From Algoriphagus sp. AGSA1 (GTDB lineage: Bacteria > Bacteroidota > Bacteroidia > Cytophagales > Cyclobacteriaceae), in assembly GCF_021390545.1 (NCBI RefSeq), contig NZ_JAJUWR010000029.1, forward strand, positions 1 to 64,000: DNA of 64,000 bases, written 5' to 3'. The first letter of the stretch is position 1, and each line of letters begins with the position of its first letter. Of this stretch, positions 53,685-61,531 are shown piece after piece. The notes under the pieces were generated by a model. The model saw only the letters and a program-made list of their open reading frames with translations, was not told where the DNA came from and did no database searches. A program made the position numbers and the translations under genes.

Positions 53685-55316
53685 TTACATCATGCCGCCC
53701 ATTCCTCCGCCGCCGCCCATTGGAGGCATGGCAGGAGCATCTTCTTTGATATCAGCTACTACACACTCAGTAGTCAAAAGAAGCGCGGCGATAGAGGCCG
53801 CATTTTCCAATGCCAGACGGGTTACTTTAGTAGGATCGATTACACCAGCTTTGAACAAGTCTTCATAGACATCAGTTCTGGCGTTGTAACCATAGTTTCC
53901 TTTGTTTTCCCTGATCTTATTGATCACCACGGAAGGCTCTCCACCTGCATTGGAAACAATTGTTCTGAGTGGGGACTCGATAGCCTGTCTGATGATGTTG
54001 ATACCTGTATCTTCATCTTCATTTAGACCTTTGAGCTCATTAAGTGCTTCAGCAGCTCTTACCAGTGCGACACCGCCACCTACTACAACGCCTTCTTGGA
54101 CGGCAGCTCTAGTAGCGTGAAGAGCATCATCTACACGGTCTTTTTTCTCTTTCATTTCCACTTCAGTGGCAGCACCGATATATAGGATAGCTACACCGCC
54201 GGATAGTTTTGCAAGTCTTTCCTGCAGTTTCTCCCTGTCGTAATCAGAAGTGGTTTTGTCGATTTGTGCTTTGATCTCAGAGATTCTGCCTTTGATGGCA
54301 GCGGCATCACCTGAACCGTTTACGATAGTCGTGTTATCCTTGTCGATGTTGATTTTCTCAGCTCTACCTAGCATGTCGATAGTCGCGTTCTCCAGTTTGA
54401 AGCCTCTCTCTTCGGAGATCACAGTGCCTCCCGTAAGGATAGCGATGTCTTCCAACATAGCCTTTCTTCTGTCACCGAAACCTGGAGCTTTCACAGCGGC
54501 CACTTTCAGAGCGCCACGGATTTTGTTTACTACTAGGGTCGCAAGAGCTTCGCCATCTACATCTTCAGAGATGATTACCAAAGGCTTACCTGACTGGGCC
54601 ACTGGCTCAAGTACTGGAAGAAGCTCCTTCATGGAAGAGATCTTCTTGTCGTAGATCAAAATGTATGGTTGTTCCAGTTCAGCCTCCATTTTCTCCGTAT
54701 TGGTCACGAAGTAAGGAGAAAGGTAACCTCTGTCAAACTGCATACCTTCTACAGTTTTCACTTCAGTTTCAGTGCCTTTAGCCTCTTCTACGGTGATGAC
54801 ACCGTCTTTGCCTACTTTGTCCATTGCATCAGAAATCATCGTTCCGATTTCCTCGTCATTGTTGGCAGATACGGTTGCCACCTGAGCGATTTCTTTGGAA
54901 GTAGAGATTTGCTTGGAGTCAGCCTGAAGTTGCTTTACCACAGCGGATACAGCTTTATCAATACCTCTCTTAAGGTCCATTGGGTTAGCTCCGGCAGCTA
55001 CGTTTTTGATACCTACGCCGAAGATAGATTGGGCAAGTACAGTAGCGGTAGTAGTACCGTCACCTGCATTGTCAGCGGTTTTGGAAGCTACTTCTTTTAC
55101 CAGCTGCGCACCCATGTTTTCGATTGGCTCTTCCAATTCGATTTCTTTTGCTACCGATACACCATCTTTGGTAATGGTAGGGGCACCGAATTTCTTATCG
55201 ATGATCACGTTACGACCTTTTGGTCCCAAGGTCACTTTTACCGCATCTGCAAGTGCATCTACACCTTTTTTCAGCTGATCTCTCGCGCTGGTATTGAAAA
55301 ATAATTGCTTAGCCAT
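53685..55316 (-). CDS. groEL: Chaperonin GroEL
   Basis: The 543-residue protein is a complete GroEL: AKQLFFNTSARDQLKKG, the ATP-binding GDGTTTATVLAQ, ASKTADNAGD, EEGVVVGGGVALVRAA and the C-terminal Gly-Met tail (GGGGGMGGMM). It folds cytosolic proteins with GroES. It is the second gene of the operon, 39 bases after groES, and ends at the hairpin at 53638. Confidence 0.98.
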   Translation of the reverse strand: MAKQLFFNTSARDQLKKGVDALADAVKVTLGPKGRNVIIDKKFGAPTITKDGVSVAKEIELEEPIENMGAQLVKEVASKTADNAGDGTTTATVLAQSIFGVGIKNVAAGANPMDLKRGIDKAVSAVVKQLQADSKQISTSKEIAQVATVSANNDEEIGTMISDAMDKVGKDGVITVEEAKGTETEVKTVEGMQFDRGYLSPYFVTNTEKMEAELEQPYILIYDKKISSMKELLPVLEPVAQSGKPLVIISEDVDGEALATLVVNKIRGALKVAAVKAPGFGDRRKAMLEDIAILTGGTVISEERGFKLENATIDMLGRAEKINIDKDNTTIVNGSGDAAAIKGRISEIKAQIDKTTSDYDREKLQERLAKLSGGVAILYIGAATEVEMKEKKDRVDDALHATRAAVQEGVVVGGGVALVRAAEALNELKGLNEDEDTGINIIRQAIESPLRTIVSNAGGEPSVVINKIRENKGNYGYNARTDVYEDLFKAGVIDPTKVTRLALENAASIAALLLTTECVVADIKEDAPAMPPMGGGGGMGGMM

Positions 55317-55355
55317 TTTGTTAAATGTTTTTGGTTAACGATTTAGGATGATTGA

Positions 55356-55634
55356 TTAAAGGATTGCAAAGATGTCTGACTCTCTCATGATGAGGTAGTC
55401 GCTTCCTTCTACACTGAGTTCTGTGCCGGAGTATTTGCCGTACAGTACAGTGTCCCCGACTTTCACAGTCAAAGGCTCATCTTTTTTGCCATTTCCTACT
55501 GCCACTACAGTGCCTTTTTGTGGTTTCTCTTTCGCCGTATCTGGGATGTAAAGACCAGATGCTGTTTTCTCTTCAGCTGCAGCAGGTTGTACCAAAACTC
55601 TGTCTGCAAGAGGTTTGATGTTCACATTTGACAT
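55356..55634 (-). CDS. groES: Co-chaperonin GroES
   Basis: The 92-residue protein has the GroES signature IKPLADRVLVQPAAAEEKTA, the mobile-loop part SGLYIPDTAKEKPQKG and the ending GSDYLIMRESDIFAIL. It caps GroEL. No CIRCE element is seen upstream; instead a -24/-12-like element lies at 55677-55695. Confidence 0.98.
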   Translation of the reverse strand: MSNVNIKPLADRVLVQPAAAEEKTASGLYIPDTAKEKPQKGTVVAVGNGKKDEPLTVKVGDTVLYGKYSGTELSVEGSDYLIMRESDIFAIL

Positions 55635-55676
55635 AATATAAATTCGTTTAAGGTTAGTTTAAAATGTATTTGCCTA

Positions 55677-55695
55677 ATAGCACTTCCTGTGCCAA
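55677..55695 (-). promoter_or_regulatory. Candidate sigma54 (-24/-12) promoter of groES-groEL
   Basis: On the minus strand the bases read TTGGCACAGGAAGTGCTAT. The sigma54 consensus is TGGCAC-N5-TTGCW with GG and GC ten bases apart, and here GG and GC are exactly ten apart. The predicted start near 55668 gives a leader of about 35 bases to the groES ATG at 55634. The first half of the -12 element is GT in place of TT. Confidence 0.5.
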
Positions 55696-55768
55696 TGAAA
55701 TAATAGGGCCAAAGGCTGACAAATCGGCCGTAAATGTCCGTCAATAGGGCCGAGAGGCTAAATTTAAT

Positions 55769-55786
55769 TGGCAGAAATCACTGCCA
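55769..55786. promoter_or_regulatory. Inverted repeat in the groES / 258-aa intergenic region
   Basis: TGGCAG (55769-55774) and CTGCCA (55781-55786) are separated by AAATCA. It could be a binding site for a dimeric regulator of either divergent gene. It is not a sigma54 site because GG and GC are eleven bases apart. Confidence 0.3.
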
Positions 55787-55849
55787 TTTTTGCTAACAAT
55801 GATACAGAATTGTCAGAATTTCGTAATTTATAGTCAAACCTATTTGCTT

Positions 55850-56566
55850 ATGACTACACTACCTAAAAACTGGATCACAGAAGGCCACATAGATTTTGAG
55901 TATAAAAAGTATCAGTTGCTAGCCTATCTACAGGAGTCCAACAGACGATTCCAGCAAATAAAGCTTTATCCCGTTTTAGCTGAATTGATAGACCACTACC
56001 GGAATCTGCAAGAATTGAAGTCAGGTAAAACTGAATTGAAAAACCTCTTTCCAAAAACCCTGGAATCCATCGACCTCCAACGTGGGAAACTCAATTACCT
56101 TTCTACCATCAATGAGGAAGGGATTATGAAAGAGCTTTCCCTGATTACTGAATATGCCCTGCCCAAATTTGGTGCCCAGATAGAGGAAGGCAAGGCCATC
56201 TACGACTATGTGGAAGACCAGTTGGAATTCGAACCCGTGGGGATATTGCCTATCTACAATCAGGAAGGCTATATTTTGCTTTCAAGAGAAAAGAAAAAAG
56301 AAATACATGCTTTCCGGTACAAGTCTGGTTTGATACATTTTGCCGGCGAAAAATTCCGCAGTATCAGCATGTGGCTAATAGGCGTATTCCAGCGCAGTCT
56401 GGTCAATACCTTGGAAAAAATCAAAATGGATCTGGTCAAAGAAATCAAGGAGCTGCCAAACCCCGCTACGTGGAGGATTCATAGCCAGCAGGAATTCCCC
56501 ATAGAGGAGACCTTGGTGCCCATCAGTAAGCGGCTTTTGTTAAAGACTGTTTCTGTCAAGTCCTAG
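55850..56566 (+). CDS. Protein of unknown function
   Basis: The start is placed at 55850 (MTTLPKNWITEGHIDFEYKK); the frame runs back to 55790 without a plausible start. The 238-residue product is a soluble protein with no signal peptide, rich in charged helices (YKKYQLLAYLQESNRRFQQI) and a beta part near the end (EPVGILPIYNQEGYILLSRE). I do not recognise the family. It is divergent from groES, with 215 bases between the two starts. Confidence 0.8.
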   Translation: MTTLPKNWITEGHIDFEYKKYQLLAYLQESNRRFQQIKLYPVLAELIDHYRNLQELKSGKTELKNLFPKTLESIDLQRGKLNYLSTINEEGIMKELSLITEYALPKFGAQIEEGKAIYDYVEDQLEFEPVGILPIYNQEGYILLSREKKKEIHAFRYKSGLIHFAGEKFRSISMWLIGVFQRSLVNTLEKIKMDLVKEIKELPNPATWRIHSQQEFPIEETLVPISKRLLLKTVSVKS

Positions 56567-56622
56567 AAGGGTTGAGTCCCCTTTTCTAAAGATTTGATTT
56601 TAAGAAAGGCATATATACAAGA

Positions 56623-56649
56623 AAAGTCTGCCCTTTCGGAGCAGACTTT
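56623..56649 (-). terminator. Terminator of the miaB-secG operon
   Basis: AAAGTCTGC (56623-56631) and GCAGACTTT (56641-56649) form a 9-bp stem, followed on the minus strand by TTCTT. It lies about 22 bases after the secG stop. Confidence 0.85.
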
Positions 56650-56671
56650 ATGTGCTGAGCGACTATTTCAC

Positions 56672-57037
56672 TTAGTCAACTGAGTCAGTATCACTTTCTT
56701 CAGGAGCCTCTTCAGTAGCGGCAGGAAGTAGGCTTTCATCCTCGCCAAATGAAGGGGCAACTATTTGCTGCTTGGCGTTCTCGATATTTGGAGATGAAAA
56801 CTGATTGGATTGAGGGCCGCCATAAAACGCAGATGAGGCCAAGGAAAGCACCAATATGGAAACCGCCAAAACCCAGGTGGCTTTCTCCAGTACGTTTCCG
56901 GTACGGGTCACACCCATGATTTGGGAGGCGCCTCCTCCAAATGCTGCACCAACACCTCCTTTAGAGTTCTGGCCTAAGATTACTAAAATCAGCAGTACTG
57001 CCAATATTAGAATAATTGTAATCAATAAAGTAAACAT
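56672..57037 (-). CDS. secG: SecG protein-export membrane subunit
   Basis: The 121-residue protein has the SecG pattern of two helices around a glycine-rich loop: LLITIILILAVLLILVILGQ, NSKGGVGAAFGGGASQIMG and NVLEKATWVLAVSILVLSLA. The C-terminal tail is acidic (LLPAATEEAPEESDTDS). SecG assists preprotein movement through SecYEG. It is the last gene of the operon with LptE. Confidence 0.93.
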   Translation of the reverse strand: MFTLLITIILILAVLLILVILGQNSKGGVGAAFGGGASQIMGVTRTGNVLEKATWVLAVSILVLSLASSAFYGGPQSNQFSSPNIENAKQQIVAPSFGEDESLLPAATEEAPEESDTDSVD

Positions 57038-57049
57038 ATTAAGTGGGTG

Positions 57050-57754
57050 TTAATCTTTCAGTTTTTCAATCAAGTCCGCAAAGTAAGCCCTTTTATCCGG
57101 AAACTTCAATAGCAATTTCTCATAAATTTCGATGGCCAGCTGCTTCTTCCCTTGTTTTGCAAGAATTTTCGCATAAGACTCTGACAGAAGATTGTCATTG
57201 ATTTTGGTGCTGTTGGCTGCCAGATTTTCGGTATTCTGGTTTGCCTCGATCTCTTTGATGGTGGCTAGCTTTATGGTTTTTTTGCTAAAAGCTTTGATCA
57301 GATCAATCTGCTCCTTTTTCTTCGTATCAAGTATTGCTTTTTTTTCTTTTTTCTTGATGGTCTCTATAAGATCATCCTGCGGTGGTTTTCTTCTTCTTGG
57401 CCTTGACTTGGCCGGTGCGGCTTTGACCTCCGGATGGGGCTCACTTTTATGGGTTGCGGCTTCCTCGGGAACAGGGTCTTTTGGCTTCTCTATCGACACT
57501 TTTGCACTAGGGACCTCCATTGCTGGCTTTTCTATCAGGCTTTTAAGCCAAACTCTGTCAGGACTCGTAATGGCTGCATAGCCTAGTGTCGGGATGTTTT
57601 CGATACCGTCTTTCTGATATTCAAATCGGGCCGTGAGGACGTAGGGAATCTGGAAATAAGGGAAATTCTCCCGCACTTTCTGCAACCGCAGGATGTCAGA
57701 TCTATCTAAGGAATCTGATTTTTGGATTATTTCTAAAAACTGGGCTGCGTTCAC
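57050..57754 (-). CDS. TPR-like protein of the lptE-secG operon
   Basis: The 234-residue protein has an N-terminal conserved block (FLEIIQKSDSLDRSDILRLQ, FPYFQIPYVLTARFEYQ), a long charged low-complexity middle and a C-terminal TPR-like repeat (ESYAKILAKQGKKQLAIEIY, EKLLLKFPDKRAYFADLIEK). Such proteins are commonly found between LptE and SecG in Bacteroidota. No signal peptide, so probably cytoplasmic. Function unknown. It starts 35 bases after lptE and ends 12 bases before secG. Confidence 0.82.
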   Translation of the reverse strand: MNAAQFLEIIQKSDSLDRSDILRLQKVRENFPYFQIPYVLTARFEYQKDGIENIPTLGYAAITSPDRVWLKSLIEKPAMEVPSAKVSIEKPKDPVPEEAATHKSEPHPEVKAAPAKSRPRRRKPPQDDLIETIKKKEKKAILDTKKKEQIDLIKAFSKKTIKLATIKEIEANQNTENLAANSTKINDNLLSESYAKILAKQGKKQLAIEIYEKLLLKFPDKRAYFADLIEKLKD

Positions 57755-57789
57755 GTGCGGTTTTCTTTTGATTAATGAATATAGGCAAT

Positions 57790-58329
57790 TTACCAGTTGG
57801 CAACTGTAGCTGTGAAAATATCCTGAATGATACTGGTGAAAATCTCATCCACCAACTCGCTTTCCACATCCAGGAAGGTGGTGGTCCGTGGGTCATAATC
57901 CTGGAAAAAGGAAAACGGACGTTTTAGATTTTCGGTTTCATCGGTGGTGTTGATATATTCTACCTCTACTCTTATAGTGAGCCGCATGGTACCTGCACGA
58001 TCAGGACGGTTGGGGTCTCCACTGGATACAGCCGCCTGGGGAGTGAGGGTGTATCCTGTGATAGCTCCCATAAACTGCAGGTTACCATTGGTACGTACCA
58101 GTTCCAGCTGGGTGTTTCTCTGGTAATATTCCTTCAGTGCTTCTGTGAATCGTTGCTCAATATTGGCAGGTCCTCCCCCGGAGTCATTGAAGAAGTTTTC
58201 TACGGTGAAGGTCTTGACCACATCATAGTTGATATTGGTGCCGGTGAAGCTGTATTTGACTGAGCAGCTTTGGAATAGGAAAAAGACCAATCCCAGTGCA
58301 AGTACTGGAAGCTTATTGGTCAATTTCAT
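57790..58329 (-). CDS. lptE: LptE-family lipoprotein (LPS assembly)
   Basis: The start is placed at 58329 (MKLTNKLPVLALGLVFFLFQSC), which gives a lipoprotein signal; the frame is open to 58386 inside the upstream gene. The mature part has LptE-like features: KYSFTGTNINYDVVKTFTV, ANIEQRFTEALKEYYQRNTQ and the late LDVESELVDEIFTSIIQDIF. LptE is the plug lipoprotein of the outer-membrane LPS-inserting complex with LptD. It overlaps the end of the regulator gene by 17 bases. Confidence 0.88.
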   Translation of the reverse strand: MKLTNKLPVLALGLVFFLFQSCSVKYSFTGTNINYDVVKTFTVENFFNDSGGGPANIEQRFTEALKEYYQRNTQLELVRTNGNLQFMGAITGYTLTPQAAVSSGDPNRPDRAGTMRLTIRVEVEYINTTDETENLKRPFSFFQDYDPRTTTFLDVESELVDEIFTSIIQDIFTATVANW

Positions 58330-59602
58330 ATTGCTTGATTTTTCTATATAGGGTACGCTCAGAGATCCCCAGATCGCTGGCCGCATACTTTCTTTTATTG
58401 TTATGCTTTCGCAAAGCTCTTAGGATCATCTCTTTTTCTTTCTTTTCCAGCGAGAGGGAGTTGTCATCCTCTTCGTGGATAATGTCCTCGATGGCATCAT
58501 CTTCATAACCATCGTCTTGGGATGGGCCGGATTTATTGGAATCTATCACCAAAGGAACGTAACTAGGGTTGGATTCCGTATTTTCCTTGGTGCCAAATCC
58601 ACTATCCATATCCTCGAACAGCCCCTGATGCTTTTGGATGATGTTCGAATTCAACCCGCCACTATGGTAACTTTCTAGCACCAGTTTCTTCAACTCATTC
58701 ATGTCCTTTTTCATATCAAAAAGCACTTTGTACAATAAATCCCGCTCGGAGAAATCCGTGGTTTCCCCGCTTTTTGATTGGTGAGGAAGCGCCATCGGCA
58801 GTCGTGAGTTGTCTGAAGGAAGGTATTTCGACAAGGTAGCCGCATCCACTTCCCGCTCATTTTCCAGCAGTGAGATCTGTTCCGCTATATTCTTCAATTG
58901 ACGGATGTTGCCCGGAAAAGAGTACCGCATTAATGCCGCCTGAGCTTCAATATCCAGCGAGATAGGGCGCACGTGATATTTTTCAGAGAAGTCCGAGGTG
59001 AACTTTCTGAACAGCAACACCACATCCTCTCCGCGCTCACGAAGCGGGGGGACAAAGATCGGGACGGTATTCAGCCGATAATAGAGGTCTTCCCTGAATT
59101 TGCCTTTTTCCACTGCATTGAGCAGTTTGACATTGGTAGCGGTGATTACCCGAACATTGGTTTTCAGGACTTTTGAGGAGCCTACCTTGATGAATTCCCC
59201 GTTTTCCAGCACCCGGAGTAGCCTAGCCTGGGTTCCCAGTGGCATTTCACCTATTTCGTCCAGAAATATTGATCCTCCATCGGTAACTTCGAAATACCCT
59301 TTTCTGGCTTCATGAGCACCGGTAAAGGAGCCTTTTTCATGTCCGAAAAGCTCGGAATCGATAGTTCCCTCAGGAATCGCCCCACAGTTGATCGCGATGA
59401 ATTTGCCGTGTTTTCTCAGGCTTAAGGAATGGATGATCTTGGAAAAACTCTCCTTACCACTGCCACTTTCCCCGGTGATCAGGACAGTCATGTCTGTAGG
59501 GGCGGCCTGCATAGCTACCTGTATCGCATGGTTCAGATGCGGACTGTTGCCAATGATCCCGAAGCGTTGTTTTACGCTTTGAATTTCTGGGTTTGTTATC
59601 AT
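58313..59602 (-). CDS. Sigma54-dependent enhancer-binding regulator without receiver domain
   Basis: The 429-residue protein starts almost directly with the AAA+ domain: Walker A ITGESGSGKES, the sigma54-contacting loop GSFTGA (consensus GAFTGA) in FGHEKGSFTGAHE, Walker B GGSIFLDEIGEMP and the sensor region FPGNIRQLKNIAEQ. After a long acidic linker (about 270-385) it ends in a Fis-type helix-turn-helix (LRKHNNKRKYAASDLGISER). It has no receiver, PAS or GAF domain. It is the second gene of the miaB-secG operon: its ATG overlaps the miaB stop by one base, and its 3' end overlaps lptE. Confidence 0.93.
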   Translation of the reverse strand: MITNPEIQSVKQRFGIIGNSPHLNHAIQVAMQAAPTDMTVLITGESGSGKESFSKIIHSLSLRKHGKFIAINCGAIPEGTIDSELFGHEKGSFTGAHEARKGYFEVTDGGSIFLDEIGEMPLGTQARLLRVLENGEFIKVGSSKVLKTNVRVITATNVKLLNAVEKGKFREDLYYRLNTVPIFVPPLRERGEDVVLLFRKFTSDFSEKYHVRPISLDIEAQAALMRYSFPGNIRQLKNIAEQISLLENEREVDAATLSKYLPSDNSRLPMALPHQSKSGETTDFSERDLLYKVLFDMKKDMNELKKLVLESYHSGGLNSNIIQKHQGLFEDMDSGFGTKENTESNPSYVPLVIDSNKSGPSQDDGYEDDAIEDIIHEEDDNSLSLEKKEKEMILRALRKHNNKRKYAASDLGISERTLYRKIKQYEIDQ

Positions 59603-61095
59603 TAAAAACTCGGGTTTACTTCGATCACTTCGCCAAACAGCGTTGCCGGTGTACAGTCGGTGATTTTTACTTTTATGTAATCCCCTTTGGAGTAGTTTCC
59701 AGTAGGTACGATCACTACTTTATTGGCTGAGTTCCGTCCTTTTAGTTCCTCTGCTGATTTTTTGGAAGTCCCTTCTATCAGTATGAGCTGCTCCTTGCCA
59801 AGATCCAGTTTATTCCGCTCATGCGAAAGCGAACTTTGCTTGGTGATCACCTCGGCCAGCCTTCTTTTCTTCACCTCCAACGGGATGTCATCCGCATATT
59901 TTTTTGCGGCCAAAGTCCCCGGTCTCTCTGAATAGAAGAACATGTAAGAAAAATCGAATTTCACAATGTCCATTAAGGAAAGTGTGTCCTGATGCTCTTC
60001 CTCCGTTTCGCTGCAGAATCCTGTGATCATATCCGAGGATATGCCGCATTCCTCTCCTAGGATTTCCCTGATTTTGGCTACCCGCTCCAGATACCATTCC
60101 CTGTCGTAGGTTCTGTTCATCATTTCCAATACTCTGGAATTTCCGCTCTGGGCAGGCAGATGGATGTATTTGCAGATATTATCGTACTTCTTCATCGTAT
60201 ATAGTACCTCGTCGGTGATATCCTTGGGATGGGAAGTGGAGAACCTGATTCTGAGTGAAGGATCTACCAAAGCTACCATTTCGAGCAAATTGGCAAAGTT
60301 GATTACCGTAGATACTTGTTCTTCTTTTTTATTCAGTCTGGCTTTGTTGTTTTCCTCAGGGGACCACTTGTAGCTGTCCACATTTTGGCCCAGCAAAGTC
60401 ACTTCCTTGTATCCCTGGGAGAAAAGCTGCTTGGCTTCTTCTACTATGGAGTAGGGGTCTCGGCTTCTTTCCCTGCCCCTGGTGAAGGGCACCACGCAGA
60501 AGGAGCACATATTGTCACATCCCCGCATGATGGAGATAAACGCGGACACCCCGTTGGAATTTAGCCGTACAGGTGCGATATCAGCGTAGGTTTCCTCACG
60601 GGAAAGAAAAGTGTTAACGGCTTTCTGTCCCTCTTCTGCTACGGCAAGTAGATTAGGCAGGTCACGGTAGGCATCAGGGCCTACGACTATGTCCACGATT
60701 TTCTCTTCTTCTAGGAGCTTCTCCTTCAGACGCTCTGCCATGCATCCCAGCACACCTATGGTCATCTCAGGATTGCTCTTTTTAGCCCTGTTGAAGTCCG
60801 AGAGTCGTTTTCTGACTGTCTGTTCGGCTTTTTCGCGTATGGAACAGGTATTCAGGAAGATCACATCTGCCTGATTAAAGTCTGAGGTAGTATCAAACCC
60901 GCCTTCCTTCATGATAGACGCGACAATCTCCGAATCAGCGAAATTCATGGCGCAGCCGTAGCTCTCTATATACAGTTTCCGGGTTTTGCCGGTATTTTCA
61001 TCTACAGTGGTTTTGAAGTCGCAGGCTTGTGCTTCTTCCCCTGAAATGATATCTATGTCTGCAATCAAATTATTCATGTACTTGGGTATTTCCAT
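59602..61095 (-). CDS. miaB: tRNA-2-methylthio-N6-dimethylallyladenosine synthase MiaB
   Basis: The 497-residue protein is a radical SAM methylthiotransferase. The N-terminal UPF0004 cluster uses Cys in ESYGCAMNF, NTCSIREK and GVLGCMAE; the radical SAM cluster is RGCDNMCSFCVVPFTRGRER; a TRAM domain closes the protein. MiaB adds the 2-methylthio group to A37 of tRNAs reading UNN codons. It is the first gene of the operon. Confidence 0.97.
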   Translation of the reverse strand: MEIPKYMNNLIADIDIISGEEAQACDFKTTVDENTGKTRKLYIESYGCAMNFADSEIVASIMKEGGFDTTSDFNQADVIFLNTCSIREKAEQTVRKRLSDFNRAKKSNPEMTIGVLGCMAERLKEKLLEEEKIVDIVVGPDAYRDLPNLLAVAEEGQKAVNTFLSREETYADIAPVRLNSNGVSAFISIMRGCDNMCSFCVVPFTRGRERSRDPYSIVEEAKQLFSQGYKEVTLLGQNVDSYKWSPEENNKARLNKKEEQVSTVINFANLLEMVALVDPSLRIRFSTSHPKDITDEVLYTMKKYDNICKYIHLPAQSGNSRVLEMMNRTYDREWYLERVAKIREILGEECGISSDMITGFCSETEEEHQDTLSLMDIVKFDFSYMFFYSERPGTLAAKKYADDIPLEVKKRRLAEVITKQSSLSHERNKLDLGKEQLILIEGTSKKSAEELKGRNSANKVVIVPTGNYSKGDYIKVKITDCTPATLFGEVIEVNPSF

Positions 61096-61257
61096 TCTTT
61101 CGGAGGGCGAAATTACGAAAATGCGGACAAAATGGCAGAAAGTATGATTCTTTATTTTGTTAAAACGCCTAAAGTTGGGTCACTGGGTTTATCTTCATTT
61201 GAGTAGGCATTTTTAGTACTTCCAAATAGTAGGCCATTTGGAGGGAATGAAGCCTTC

Positions 61258-61467
61258 CTATTCTTCAAAAGGTATCCTTAGCTGCTCACCAAAATGCTGA
61301 TGTTCTTCCACTATGTTGAGATTGGAGACGCCAAGTCCTAGAAGGCGGATAGATTTTCCGAACGACTCTTGGACCAAAAGTTCCTGAGCGATCTCCCAGA
61401 TGTTTTCTTCATCGGGATATTGCTCTTGGGTTTTGCTGCGGGTCTGTTGGGTGAAATCAGAGAATTT
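61258..61467 (-). pseudogene. dinB: 3' remnant of DNA polymerase IV gene (dinB)
   Basis: On the minus strand an open frame of about 69 codons encodes KFSDFTQQTRSKTQEQYPDE, then IWEIAQELLVQESFGKSIRL and LLGLGVSNLN, ending at a TAG at 61258. This is the C-terminal (little-finger) end of DinB-type polymerases, where RxxRLLGVxxSNL is a landmark. There is no start codon; a stop lies directly upstream, at the point where the terminator of the neighbouring protease gene begins. The rest of the gene is not in the window. Confidence 0.82.
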
Positions 61468-61480
61468 TTAATAAAAATAA

Positions 61481-61521
61481 GGAGGGGAAAGAATCAGTAT
61501 AATTATTATTATATCCCCTCC
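61481..61521 (-). terminator. Terminator of the metalloprotease gene
   Basis: GGAGGGGA (61481-61488) and TCCCCTCC (61514-61521) form an 8-bp stem with an AT-rich loop; on the minus strand TTATTTTTATT follows. It lies 11 bases past the protease stop and abuts the dinB remnant. Confidence 0.85.
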
Positions 61522-61531
61522 AATATTTACC

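Noticed and set aside
53902..55304. Plus-strand open frames inside groEL
   Set aside because: They are antisense shadows of a highly conserved gene.
55769..55786. Second sigma54 site on the TGGCAG/CTGCCA repeat
   Set aside because: GG and GC are eleven bases apart on both strands, one more than sigma54 accepts; kept only as an inverted repeat.
55635..55790. CIRCE element upstream of groES
   Set aside because: TTAGCACTC-N9-GAGTGCTAA is not present; only GCAC-TTCCT-GTGC is seen, which is part of the -24/-12-like element.
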